Positions 14,286 to 27,300 of a stretch of DNA of 64,000 nucleotides are shown piece after piece. The first letter of the stretch is position 1; each line of letters opens with the position of its first letter. Source of the DNA: Cliona cf. orientalis. Its lineage: Eukaryota; Porifera; Demospongiae; Clionaida; Clionaidae. Under the pieces are notes generated by a model, which saw only the letters and a program-made list of their open reading frames with translations, had not been told where the DNA came from and ran no database searches. The stretch spans positions 3,286,001-3,350,000 of the forward strand of contig OZ005704.1 of NCBI GenBank assembly GCA_963930775.1. Reading direction: 5' to 3'. The translations under genes and the position numbers were made by a program.

Positions 14286-14941
14286 TGATCAGCCACATGC
14301 AAAGCATACATAGTGAAAGTTGAGGTAAAGTAGCTTGGGACAGTTCCACCTGCAATTGAACTCTCAGTACTGTGATTAATTTTATCATTTCAAGTTTAGG
14401 GTTTGAAATTTGGTCCAATAATAATTAATAGAATCAAGATTGATCAATGATTTGATTGAGATCACAATTTCACTGCACGTACAGGGAACACAGAGTCAAC
14501 AAAAATTGACAACTATAGCTGCATAAGAAATAGCAGCAAAATTAATGTGGTCACCAAATATACCCGAAATGAGCACAAAACTATATTTTAATATGATTCA
14601 ATTTTGCCAATCATCGCCAAAATTTACAAAAGAACACATACATAAAGAGCAGAAGCAAATCTTTGGTGTAGAGAGTCACACACACACACACACACATACA
14701 TGTATACACCACAAGAAAGAAAACATATAGGTTAAAAAAAATCGGTATACTTGGTGACATGGATAGATTATTTCAACTCTTAAGCAAATTAAATAAGGCT
14801 TAGGAGCTGGATGGGATGATTTGGGGGAGAGAGAGCAATTACTAGACATGCACAAAATGTCACAATGCACCAAAAAATGGGGTGAGATGGTTGATGAGCA
14901 TACTGGACAAGGAACATGAATACACTGTCAATAGTCTCTCT
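14286..14941. other. Convergent 3' spacer between CPSF2 and the IGFBP-like gene
   Basis: This 656-bp AT-rich spacer lies between the CPSF2 stop (+) and the stop of the IGFBP-module gene (-). It contains a short (CA)n run at about 14679-14696. I found no convincing coding potential and no textbook polyadenylation signal for either gene. Confidence 0.5.
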
Positions 14942-16098
14942 CTATCCTGCACTCCACACATCATCTTCTACCTCGGGAACATGGCAGATGATTTCTCCAT
15001 CCCAGGACGGAGCTCTTGTATCATCAAGTCTCTGTGAAAATCAATGATAAAAATGAATATTCACTTCATAACCAGTGTCTATGGTATGATGGCTACCAAG
15101 ACCCACAACTCTACTGGCAGAGTACATATCATCCCCCCCTGAAGTCGAACAAAATTAATGGTCAGCAATGTTGAGGGCACTCACATTGACTTGGCATAAA
15201 GGTGCTGCCCCAAAAAATTGTGTGGTATAGATTCTAGGTAGGTGTGCTACGGCTTTTCAAAGTGACCCTTTGACTGCTGGTCATCGTATCACTGCAACAC
15301 TACTGCAACTTGTGATAGCATGCATGCCCTACCCCTTCCTCTTGCTCTTCACCGAGTAACATTGGCGTGGGGACTAAGCAAGAATGGAGGCATAATATGT
15401 AGTAACAAGAGAGCTCGGTCAACAAATTGTGATTTGGTAGCTTTACAGGACAACTAACATTAACTACCCCCTATTTCAGAAATAGCTTCATATTTAGTAG
15501 CAACTACAGATCCTAGAAAAGTGTCCTTGGTAGCTAGAGAGCTTCTACACATCCCAGGCCATTCCCTACACCAATTCACCTCTCACCAAATGGCATTTCT
15601 TTGAGGTTGAAAACACCCACAAGTAGTGAAAAGTACAGTAACAGGGACCAACTCCACTAGAGCATGCACATTGACCTTCAGATGTGGAAAAGCAACACAG
15701 ATAAAAATACATCTCTAGTAGCCACTAGGAGCTGCCCAGGTACAAGATTCCTAGTGATATTGGACAGGCACTGGAGGAGAAAGGTGAGGAGGTTACTCCA
15801 GCACAAAAGTAGTTAGAAAACATGGACTATTCTGTATGTACTGGTAATTATTTGAAAAGCACAGATCTGAGGAACTTGAGCAAAACTGCAGCCATACTGC
15901 TTTATTGAATGAAACTCTATCACTCACAGAGGGGAAGTCTGCATGCTCTGGTTACTAGGAGAGGGAAATTTGCTGTCAACTGGCCACCTATGGGTTAACT
16001 TTCACTAGCACCACAAAATCTCTCAAATGGGGAAATTCCCATACAAGAATCAAAGGCAACTGGTGTGCATGCAAAGCGACTCTGAGAATGGTACATGC

Positions 16099-16197
<99 letters not shown>

Positions 16198-17619
16198 AAA
16201 GGCAGCTATTCACTAGCCAACCATTACTCCAATGTTGACAAGTCTACATCATTAGCCAGTAGGGCCTAACCAGAGTCACACTACACTGACTTTGGGGTCT
16301 CAATTATTCTATTCAAAGGGGAAGCAAGTCCCTCCCTGTCTGGTGAGTAGCAACCACAAAGCTGACCACCTCCAGAAGAAGAGAAGCAACACTATCCTAG
16401 GTCTACTTTGGACTACGCATACCCATCCTCAACATGCACACACTCACCATCATGACAGGGTAGGAGCTGTCTTGAGGTGGAGAGAAGTAATGGTTCCGGA
16501 TACATTCATAGTACCGTCTTAAGCATCTTTTATTTGGCGGCTCGATGCACTTATATTCATCACAGTTGGGTCTTGTGAGAAGAAAGCAGGCATTGCAGGA
16601 TGTGTGCTGGCATCCATTCCGCCGAGCAACCTTCCTGAACTCAAGACTGCAGGGAGAAGATATTGGGAGAATATAAATATGCAGTGTGGTTTTAAAGTTA
16701 GGATCATGTTGCATACTTAAAAAAAGGATTCACATTACACTAGGTAGCCAACATAATTATTATGAAGTGACATTGTTTTCAGTTGCTATCTGCATAAAAT
16801 AAACAGATTCTCTGCAGACAACATTGCTCCTAGAGAATCTTTGCTTATTTATGGTTTTGCAAGGTGCTAATTTTAATTAATGGCAGGTCACCTCTATCCC
16901 TAACTTGGAAATAATTGGGCCTAGCCAAAATATTAAAATACTAAAATAATATCTTACCCTGCAGCTGAGCATATTCTAGCTCTATCTGAGCAGAAACTAA
17001 CAGAACAGGGTTGTCGACAATTACTAGTCACTGTGTCAGGCATTCCTGAAGCTGGCTCTGGAGCAGTAGAGTTGCTACAGTTGGATTGTGGGGAGGATGC
17101 TGTAGTAGTTACAGGGGTACTAGCTCCAGTGGTGGTAGTGTTTTGCGTTGCTTCTGTTGTGGTAGCCAATCCTTCTGCAGCTGCAATTGTTTTATAGATA
17201 AAGAAAAATAATTATCATCTATCTTTTATCCTTCTCATGATTTCTACAATCTACTGCAGCTTACTTGGTGTAGGAGGATACTCGCAGAACGATGGATAAT
17301 CCCGTAGATCTTCTTCCGAAAGCCCTTCTTCATATCCTTGCACGCAGATCAATCCTGTGCCGCACTTGCCAAACGAGCCGCAGAGATCTCTTGGGCCTTG
17401 GGCGCACACATCACAGCACAGACACACATCCTTCACCACACCATATTGACACGAGCTGTGGTCGAGTGGAACACACTGAGATGCAGGATTGCATGGGTAG
17501 GGACAAGATGTGGCACTCGATGCCGAGATGATGAACGCCAGCAAGAACACACGCAGGTACACCAGTCTACTAAGTCGAGATAATCTAAGCTGATATTTGC
17601 AAATCACTCTAGTTGACAT
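14942..17619 (-). CDS. Secreted Cys-rich protein with N-terminal IGFBP-type module
   Basis: Four exons join in consistent phase: 17265-17619, 16958-17180, 16448-16646 and 14942-15031, giving about 288 residues. ATG at 17617-17619 opens an N-terminus with a hydrophobic stretch (LVYLRVFLLAFIISASSA) that looks like a signal peptide or anchor. Then follows a Cys pattern (CPYPC, VCLCCDVCA, CGSFGKCGTGLICVQG) fitting the N-terminal module of IGFBPs, HTRA1-like and single-IGFBP-domain proteins. Exon 2 starts with a Thr-rich, probably O-glycosylated linker (TTTEATQNTTTTG), then a second Cys cluster. Exon 3 continues with HTSCNACFLL, PNCDEYKC and RCLRRYYEC. The last exon is acidic (EVEDDVW) and ends TAG at 14942-14944. 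The second Cys-rich half matches no family I recognise. The 1.4-kb last intron carries a long (AG)n run and could hide a missed exon. Likely an extracellular binding protein; the ligand is unknown. Confidence 0.7.
16103..16195. repeat. (AG)n microsatellite, about 93 bp
   Basis: Uninterrupted AG dinucleotides lie inside the last intron of the IGFBP-module gene. On the transcribed strand this is a CT-rich pyrimidine run. Its length and purity suggest a highly mutable locus. Confidence 0.97.
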
Positions 17620-18404
17620 TGCTGACACAAGCAAACTTTTCTATCTGTCGAATGGTGAAACATGCAAAAAAAAGAACACATGGACGTACATAATTACAGC
17701 GCCACCAACGATGCGCACATGCATGCATATGCGCACGCATGAATCAGATCAGACTAGACTCCGCCTATACAATAATTATCTCCCCAGTAGCAATTTACTT
17801 TTCTGTGGTTATAAGGTAATTATGGTGTAATTATGATGAAACCTATGGTGTAATCTCTTAGGTAATCTATGAGGTAATTATGAGAAAATTCAGGGCCTCG
17901 CTGGAGCCTTTCTGGGACTTGAAAATCAGTAAATATGTAGAGTATCTTACGCGTGTATCCAGCGAATAGATTACAAGCTGAGCGCTACTTTCTCTGAGAA
18001 GTACTGTTGGTTGAACTTCACGTGTTTTCTTGGCTTACGTAATGCCGTGGATAAATAAAGCTAGCCTTGCGCTATATATAGCACGCATTGTCACAAGGGG
18101 CTGTCCCGCGCGCGACTGCAGCAGCGTGACCAACCTGAAGTTCGGAAGGAATACTGTACTGTACTGTCGAGTTCGTCTCTGTGATTGAAGCATCGAAACT
18201 TGTCACTGTCAAGGCTGAGAGTCGATCTTAGACGCCATCTCCATGATTTCTGGGGCGAGCATCGATCGATGTGTACGCATTCTATTGACGACCTTTTACC
18301 ACATGCACCATTACACTATGCAGCTACTGGGGAGATGGTCAAGGGTTCATAAATTACTGCATCACACTATGCAGCCATTAAATTTCTGTCAATTTCAGTT
18401 TGTG
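17620..18404. promoter_or_regulatory. Spacer with promoter of the IGFBP-like gene and 3' flank of DPP3
   Basis: This 785-bp spacer lies upstream of the IGFBP-module gene (-) and downstream of DPP3 (-). At 17815-17882 there is a loose series of GGTAAT/TGTAAT units. A TATATATA string sits at 18073-18080 and a GC-rich patch (CCCGCGCGCGACTGCAGCAGCG) at about 18106-18127. The promoter is placed here by position only; no initiation site can be read directly. Confidence 0.35.
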
Positions 18405-21400
18405 TCAGTTCCAGAAGTGCCTATCCTGCTCCCAGAGTGCCTCAAGCTCTTGATCATATTCTAGATTTTTTGAGAAATGAGTAAAACACTGGATGATGCC
18501 TTCAGGAGTGGGTTCAAACTTCATGAGGGACACCTTGCCATCTGCAAAGGAGAGATAAAGGAAGGGATCAGTTACTCTTACCCTGCTTCTCAAGGTGGAT
18601 GTTGCAAGGGAGTGAGGCTAGCTCACTAACTTGCTCCCAGACATTGATAATTTGAGGTAATAATCATCTCATTTGCATTAGCTAAGAAGATCAACTATCA
18701 TGTCTAGAGCGATCAATATTTAAAAGCTTTGTTGGAATTTACCCACACTTATATGTAGCACTTATTGTCCTAGTCTCACAACTCAACTGGTCTCAGCCGC
18801 TATCACAGAGAATAAACTCGTCTACTAGTTTAGCAATCATAACAATAATTATGGGGCAGGTGAATTTACAAACTGGCTTTGTGAGTAACAATAATAATTA
18901 ATAAAATATTATGGGGCCAGTCGAGTTTAGAAAACTGGTTTTGTGAGATATTTCAGTACCTTGAATGACCGTGAGAGGCTGCACTAGCATCCTTCGTGGC
19001 ATCTTCCTAGCGAGAACAGTGTCCCTGAGAGATAGCCAGCCTCCGTCTTCCTCACTCACTTCAGAATACTTGTTGTAGAGAGCCTCCCCTGATGCAACAT
19101 CAGCCATTGATTTAAATACCTACAGGTAATCAACCACAAATCCCTATGCACAAACTCACAAGCAAACATGCCTGTGTGCAGTCCTGAATCCCAACTAGGA
19201 AGACTTTGGAGCAATTCATCAGCAGAAGTTACAATCCTTGCCCCCTTAACTCTGCAATTGTCATGTTTGTACCCCAAATGAAAATCCTAAATGAAACCCT
19301 GTGGACCGTATACAGCATCCGGCAAGTGATTTTCAACATGCATCAATGTAAAAATTCTCCCCATCTAAGGTATAACAGTGGTACCACCAAGCACTGATCC
19401 AGAAATTTTAAAAGAAAAGTGGCTGACCTGATAACAATGGTGAATGTCTCCTATACTAATTTGCACAAGAAAAATAGTTGGCTAGCCACCCTCGTGGATC
19501 AGCCCCTGTACCACAATAGAGAAAATGTCACTGGGAATCTTTCCTTCTTGAAAGGTGGGTGAAGGTATCATTATTAACCTGTAGTTTGTGAAGGAAATCT
19601 CCAATGGCTTTCTTTCCCAGAGTCTCAATCTTTGTCCTGTCCAGTTTGACTACAATGTCAGGTTTCCCATTGCTACCAGTGGTTCGCTCGACGCTCACCA
19701 GACCACCAGCTCCCTCCAGTAATACTCGTAGAATCACATAGCGAGCCTGCATGTGAGCCTACATACAAACAAACAACTCAGGTAAGGCATCCTGAAAAGA
19801 AAGCGCTCATTGAGCGAATTCTCAGACTCAAAGTCTTCCTTCAGCTACTGTATACGGAATTGAACTGAACAATAATTTGCTCAATAAACACTTCCATTTT
19901 TATTAATTTTAAATGGCTAATTATAGATAGTATGTCTGAATTATCAACTTAAAGCTCAAGCACTTAGGCCAGCAGTCACTTAGTCAAAAATAAGATAGTA
20001 GCTCTACACATAGGTTGTTTTATGCAGCTCACCTGCCTCCACTTGTTATTTTCTGGTGTGTAGTACTCGAGTGCCATGAGGCCTGCCCTCACCATGTTCA
20101 GCCAGTTGACATAAAGAATGTTATCGGCTGCCTCACCTTCATGGCCAAAGATGCTATATTACAGAGAGAACAGTCAAATCATTCATGCAGATACATATAT
20201 TATTATATCAGTGTCAGCTCAGCCTACTTTGTAGGTTCACAGTGCCCATCTGAACAGTATTTCTATTAGCGTACAGCTGAAAATTTTGACAGGACAAAAG
20301 TTTCACCAAGCCCAGCTACCTCTGTAATGCTCTGACGGCATGACGGAGACCGACGGAGGCACCTGTACCTGACATGATGTACCCAGGAATTCACACGTGT
20401 ACGACTGATAAGAATCTTACTGATTGAGGTAAATGCTAAAACAATGTACGATTATTGCACTCTTGCCCACCAGTTGATAGATTATACGTTCCCTTATTCT
20501 TATGAACTTCTACATCTACTGTATTTCCTCAAAATTAATATGTCCTGCCCCTTGAATCTGATTATCTGAATGAACTAAATCCCATCCTCCGTATGCAATT
20601 AAATAATTATGGAGGGTGTGGTTCAACTTTCAACAGTTCAGTAGCACCCCAGCTTGAAGTGAAACTCCTTTGAAATCACTCAGTTTTGGGATCATAATTA
20701 TGATCATAGTGAGGCTGATCGATTTATCATGATCAAGTGCAACTTTCACGATTATTCTGGCTAGAACGAAAAGTGCATGTGAAAGTGAAAGTACTATGAT
20801 ATTTATTGAATTCACCCTTGAATTGTACCCACATCCTGAAATTAATAGTACCTGCGGGAAGTATTTCAGGAAAGGAGGGGGCACAGTAATCCATATTATT
20901 CTGATGGAAGCCCAAGTTATTGGAAGTAAGTATTAGGTTGGCTCCATGACCTACCTAAGTACATCTTTGTTGAGGCAGAGATAGAGCCCCACACACTCCG
21001 CCCGACACTCCTCATACGAGGATGCCAGTGAGCGGAACTTGTTATCCCACGTCTCCCCCGGACTGTACCACGATGCAATCTTATAAAAGTAAAGAAGAAG
21101 ATGAAATTTACAAAAAATGTGCTAATTTAAGGAAACTCTCCTACCTTCTCACCAGTTACAGGGTTCTTGACAGTAGCAATATCAAAATTGAATGTACCGT
21201 CCTCTTCCTGTATAATGCCATTGCAATGGCACAAGATTGTAGTCACCATAATAGGGCCACTAACCTGCTTGAAGAGTTTTCCAGATCCATGACCAAGCAG
21301 CTCATGCAGACCAACCTGCACCTCAAACGCAGGACCACGTAGATTCATAAACATCTCCTGTATGCAATTATTATTGGAGAGTATAAATAACCTTCAGCAT

Positions 21401-22262
21401 CTCAAAAAAAATTGTTCCAGCGTATACCATAATAATATGAAATTTTCACAGGTGCAAAATTTCGTGGGAATTGCATTATTAACCCGTCAGAAGATATTTT
21501 GTAGCTTTAATTTTCACGCTTTCTCTATGTCACGACCACACCCAAGTCTATCGATTATATCATCATATATGACATCACAACCCATTTAGAATTTCATGTT
21601 TCTTATTTTCACAGCACCCAACCTATCCGTAAAAACCATGAAATTTTTTGCACTATGCAGTACCCTCACCTTCCTGAAAAGGCCCAAGTATGATTTCCAT
21701 GCCCACTTTTCTTCATGCAATATTAACGTTGATAGCAAGTACAAATAGCTGCTCATCATGGATCTTGCAGGGAGATGATATATCACTACTACACCACCCC
21801 CCCTCCCCAAACCACAGTCAATATTCTGACGAAGTTCTACCTGGTCTTCCAGTGATATAAAAGACACCCTCTTATCACTGTATGCAGCCAGCAGAACATT
21901 GCCAAGGGAAACATTCTTAAAGCCTTCATTTTGGCGAATTTCATCGTCTGAACAATAAAAATGAAATAATTGTCAACTTAGGGGCTGATAGATCACATGC
22001 AAGTCCTACTTACAATTAGGAATATTTATACCAGCAGGGATACCACTGGATGCAAATGCGACAATATCAAGGGAGGTGAAATCTGGTCGAAGGAACTTGT
22101 CTTTCTCAAACTCCTGAGGCCATGGCAATTCAGGCAGGAAACTCTCAGCAGATGATACCAGCTGGGCAAACTTAGCACTCATGGCCTTGTTGACTATTGC
22201 AACAAAACCTGATAGGATGATAAAATCACATACACACATTATCATCAATCACTGTCTTTTTT

Positions 22263-22295
<33 letters not shown>

Positions 22296-24156
22296 GCTGA
22301 ACCTTTGCCAACCCTTGGGAATGTGTATCAAATAGCTATGCCTAGAAGAATTGTCAGAGGTTGCATGATTAGTAACATTAACTTTCTGGTCTATAAATGT
22401 GCCAGATCTCATAAGGATTAAAATCCTGGGGAGCACCACAGACACACTATATTAGCCAGCCCACCCTGCACCTCAAGTGATAACAATGCCACCATCCCCT
22501 AAATGCAAATGTGCATAAAATTACCTTCATATTCAGCTCTCACTCCAAATGGATCTCTGTACGTCTCAATGAACCCAATGTACCTACAAACAAGACACAT
22601 CCACGACCTGCTCTATACTTTAATTAAGTTGTTTGACGTACGTCTCCACTATGGGTCCCTTGTCCCTGATCCAATGCCGAGATCCCTCCTTATGATCATC
22701 CACAGAACCTGTTCTGAAGCTCTTGATGTAACTCTCTAACATTGCCTTCTCATGAGCATTGGATGCATAACCCTGCATAGAGACATGTACACACAAATTG
22801 CACATAATATTATATTATTATATTATACACACCCAATACAGTCATGATCCATACATTACCTTAGCTTTCTCGAGGTTATCAATCATTCTTTGCATAAGTG
22901 GGGCATAGTCACCACGAGTAACATTGACAGTAGTGGACTTGTAATTGTAGGTTCCGAGCAAGCTAGCAATACGGTCTTCATTGTCATAAGGTTCAGCTAT
23001 AAAAATTATTATGTAATAGTTGTATGAGATCTAGACACTCTGTTAGCATTCCAGTTTACTCAACCTTTAGTGATAGCCGAGGCCAGTCGGATCTCATACA
23101 CCACCTGCCCATCAGATCCAGCAGACTTGAAAAGCCGGGTGTTATATGAACTGATGTCCTACATTAAGATGGATAATATCATACAAGATAATACATCTAG
23201 TAGTCATAGGTAGATTAATATTATGGGCAAATATACCTTCTCTTGCATGAAACCTTGAATGAATTCAGCATCTGCTGTTGTGCAATTCTTAGAGAAGTAA
23301 GTGGTGATACCCTGAGCAAAGAAAGCTTAGTCTGATGGCATGGACAAGCTATCTGATCCCATTACAATCCGAGCCATAAGCTCCCTATTGCTCACTCACC
23401 TCCTCTCCCAGTCCCAACTGCCTCTCCCTTGGCTCAAGAGAGTAGACTGCATCAGCACAACCACTCCACAGCCTCTCCAGCAGATCAGGTGCACTGCGAT
23501 GAAGCTCACTGCAACTTAAAATAGTCTGAAACTTCTCCTAAAAACAAATTACCATAGATGTAGTTAACGATGGGCACAGAGGATCATGGAAAACAAAATC
23601 ATTCATGCATATCACACTTTTATTCATAATACATGTACTTGCGCACTAACCGTATTAAAAATAATGGCAATGCATGATCAGCTCGTCAAATAAATTATGG
23701 GTAAATAATTTCACTTACCCTTGAAATGCCTGGTACAATTTTTGTATCACCAAAACTCTTATAGTTTCCCATATTGGAAAATACAGCACAGGTGTACAAG
23801 AGAAATGCCTGTAATTGGACGCAATAGTGGAGCATAATTATTATTATTATGGCCCCACCCACTAGCCACGCCCAATAAACTACACATACTTGGAATTCGT
23901 CATCAGACAAGCTAGTTGCAATAGCCGTCCTGAGAGAAGCGACACTCTGACGTGTGAACAATTGCCTCAACAGCATAAACAAAGGCATAGACTCTGGGGA
24001 GGTTTGCAGTAAGCAGATGGGAGCTCCCTCCCACGACCCTCTCGACAGGAAGTGACAGTAGAGCTTCTCATCATTATTAAGTCCATTGAAAGCTTCCTCG
24101 GCTTCGAGTGCACTGATGGGAGTGTCCAAGGGAATGGTGTAGTGTGAGACATCCAT
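18405..24156 (-). CDS. DPP3: DPP3, dipeptidyl peptidase III (M49 zinc peptidase)
   Basis: DPP3 is a cytosolic zinc exopeptidase that removes dipeptides from the N-terminus of short peptides. All 17 exons join in frame: 23890-24156, 23719-23808, 23400-23537, 23237-23311, 23065-23158, 22860-22996, 22642-22772, 22525-22583, 22014-22208, 21841-21947, 21265-21357, 21145-21207, 20955-21079, 20033-20153, 19579-19758, 18960-19119, 18405-18541. The product is 723 residues (human 737). The zinc motif HELLGH is in exon 11 and the second zinc motif EECRAE in exon 13, so the enzyme should be active. Other family signatures are [20 protein letters not shown] and PAGINIPN. The start MDVSHYTIP aligns with the human N-terminus. 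An in-frame upstream ATG (near 24225) would add 23 residues and is less likely. The CatSper-like gene ends 213 bp upstream. Confidence 0.96.
22265..22294. repeat. 30-bp poly-G tract in a DPP3 intron
   Basis: Thirty consecutive G on the + strand, preceded by a T run, lie in the intron between DPP3 exons 8 and 9. On the transcribed strand this is poly-C followed by A. It is the longest of nine such tracts in the window. Confidence 0.95.
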
Positions 24157-24369
24157 CACTGTCCTGTACAATTTGTACTTGTCTTGAACCCAGACCCCGC
24201 CCCTTTCTGTAGTACGCATGCGCATATATCAATTTTTGATGTTGTGACGACCCTGACCCTGCAGTTCCCTCTGAGGACGCATATTAAATATTTTATGTGA
24301 CCATTAATGTGAACCTAATAATAATAATTCACATCATGCATAGACTAGCATAGTCCACAGTCAGTGTAT

Positions 24370-27300
24370 CTAGTCACTCTTGTGCTTCACAGACTTGATC
24401 ATGTAGCGGTAGTAAAAGAATGAAGAGGCTAGGATTGCCACGCCCACAGCACATGTGAGAACCAGAAAGATGTAGCCAATGTAAGAGTTAGCAGTGACAC
24501 CATACACCTCAACAGCAAACATAGCCGTCAGGTTACAAAAGCTAAGGAAATAATAATGCAAGAAATGAGTGCCTCAGGTAAGTTCCTTGAACCCATGAAT
24601 TGAATACAATGTCATGACATTAAATTGTACAGGTATGGTCAACAGTACACACAATAATAATAATAATATTATTAATGCACTACTCACCTGTAATTATTTG
24701 CAACGACGGTAGCTGTAAAGACATAGATGGCATTGTGTCCATGCCAAGCCAGTGACGACACTCCAGAGCTATTCAAGATTTGGTATGGAGCATTGCCATC
24801 GAGTGCAGCACCCCTGTCTTGAAAGCAATGCCTGTACGTCTGCACATCAAAATTAATGTCATCACCACATCATGACATGAGCCACATGATCATGCATGCT
24901 ATACACTAAACCTGTGGAGTCCATGCTAGTGATGGGTGGTCTCCATCCTGTAGCATCTCAGTCCAGACTTGGGCTGCTGAAAGACAACCAGCCTATATTT
25001 TGAGCACTCGGTAAGAGATCACTACTGCTGATGGTCTTCAAACCAGGCTAACCTGACTAGCAATGGCTGTATACTGGAAGTCTGTTCTGCCATGCACTTC
25101 CCACACTACATAATCAGCATCAACTTCTCTAACAAGCACATCTCCATCATAGCTAGGGGAAATCAATAAGCAACTGATAGGCATAGCAGGGTCATAATCT
25201 ATTATACATGTAGAGAGAGGCACTCACAGTTCCAATGTTGGCTTAAATATCTCTGTGTAGGCCATCCTGATTGGACAACCCCATAGACTTCGGTTATAAT
25301 GAATGATCTACCAATGCAATAGGTGATTATTACTACTGATGTATACAACCATGCATAAACTGCTTGTGTAACAGGTTCAATTATAATCAGTATTGTCACC
25401 TTGCAGTAGAAGTGTGGGAATCAATACAAATATACCTTATCAATGGCTCCATCCACATGGACTCGCCCCTTCAGCTCCGGATCATATGCACTCCTGTACA
25501 TTGTAACAATTATATATTAACAAATAATCACAGGTACTAAAGCCTAGCCTAGTACGAAATTAGAAAGGACTGGGAGGTTGTTAGGTTTGGGGGTCTAGGT
25601 ATAGCACAGCTCTCTATCTTAACAATTTTTAAGTTTTGGATTATGAAGGAGGCATCCTGTGGTCCCATAAATAAATGGAAATGGGGAGATCTCTATGTAG
25701 AAAAATTTAATGGGAATCCTCAGTCACAAAATAGCATCTAAAGTTGCTCACTTAGGGATCTTATAGGTGAAGTCAGTATACGCTGGACAGCTATTTACAG
25801 AAGGTCTGTAACAATAAAAATAACATGTAAAAGTAAATTTAAAGAGATTGTACCCTTACACCTTCTCACTCTGATATGCCTTGTGGGTGGACATTGGACA
25901 GAGACTAATGCTACCTACATCATGTGGTGACATGTGCTTGAGCTTCAAAGAGTGAATTTGATGGCACACAAAAATAACGCTTACAGTCTGAGCTGGTGAC
26001 TGACATGCAAAGTTTTGATTGACTAATGAGAGTCTCAGTGCAGTTCTGCATTACAGAATAACATCATTCAAATCGTGCAGTCATTTCTGAACCTCACAAT
26101 TTGTATTGGTCTGTTGTGTTGAAACTTGGCCGTACCAGTATGCTCTGAAAGATATCAAATTTAAAAGCTATAGTAGGAATAAAGGAATTGATGTACCATG
26201 TTCTTTTCCACTACTCCTTCCACAGCTGTTTGATTCACTTCCTCTCTTACAAACAAATCAACTGTCTCCAGATTTGAGACAGCATACTGACAATAAAGAA
26301 GCCAATATTTTATTGAGATGAATGATTGGCAGTAGGCTTACTGATAATTGATTAGATTGCCACTGTCTAGGAGTTATGCTGATCCATAACTAGAGACATA
26401 ATAATATTATAATAATTATTATAGTGAATTGAAGCAAACCTTGTCAATGCAATCAACTCACAGTCAGATTTTCACTGCTATCCAAATAATACAACAACCT
26501 CCTGACATTATGGCTCCATCTGCTGAACTACATTAGTACAATTTAATATCCCAGCCGCAATGATTAAGGTGCCATTTACTGGGCAGGCGGGTGGAGGGTA
26601 TAGAGTAGACAGGAGCAGAGAGTATGTTGGGACTTTGTATACCTCATTGATGCTCCTGCATACATAAGATGAAATCATAAAGTAATGCAAATTAATGTGC
26701 AGTGCATAGAAAACATTGGTGATAATTTGCAGAAAATTAAGTACTTTACAGCAATCGTATACTGAACTGACCCATTGAAAGAGATCATCAGCAGTTCTCC
26801 TAAACTATTAAACACCATAAGAGGATGAGAGTAAGGAGAAATTCCAGATGGAATCTACGCAAGTGAAATCATCACATCAACTCCACTGATAAGTTCGTAA
26901 CAAGTAATCACCTCCAGTGCATAGCCAACAACTACATCACCATAAAATAATCGGTGTTCTTCACTGAGAATAACAAATCGCCCATTCCAGCCTATATAAT
27001 GATACTACTGCAGCCTAAATATCATAGCCATAAACTTCACAAATTCTTACCCAAGGAGACTTGATCAATAGCAGTGTAGTTCGCCTCCCATGAAACAGGG
27101 ACCAGTAGTCCATCATTTACACTATACACTGGTACTGAATCAACTGTAAGTCCTACAAACATGCAAATGTTTACTTACCAAGTACTATATCTAATTAAGA
27201 CAATCACTTACCTTTATTCGGACTATGGTAGACTGCAGTTTCTTCCCATAAAAGCATGTCACCAAATCCACCAGTAAAGAATTTAACTGTGAGATTGCCA

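Noticed and set aside
15995..16213. Frame encoding a long Leu-Ser repeat
   Set aside because: Produced by the (AG)n microsatellite in an intron; no support outside the repeat.
24157..24225. Upstream in-frame ATG extension of DPP3
   Set aside because: The family N-terminus aligns with the internal ATG at 24154-24156; the extra residues resemble nothing in DPP3.
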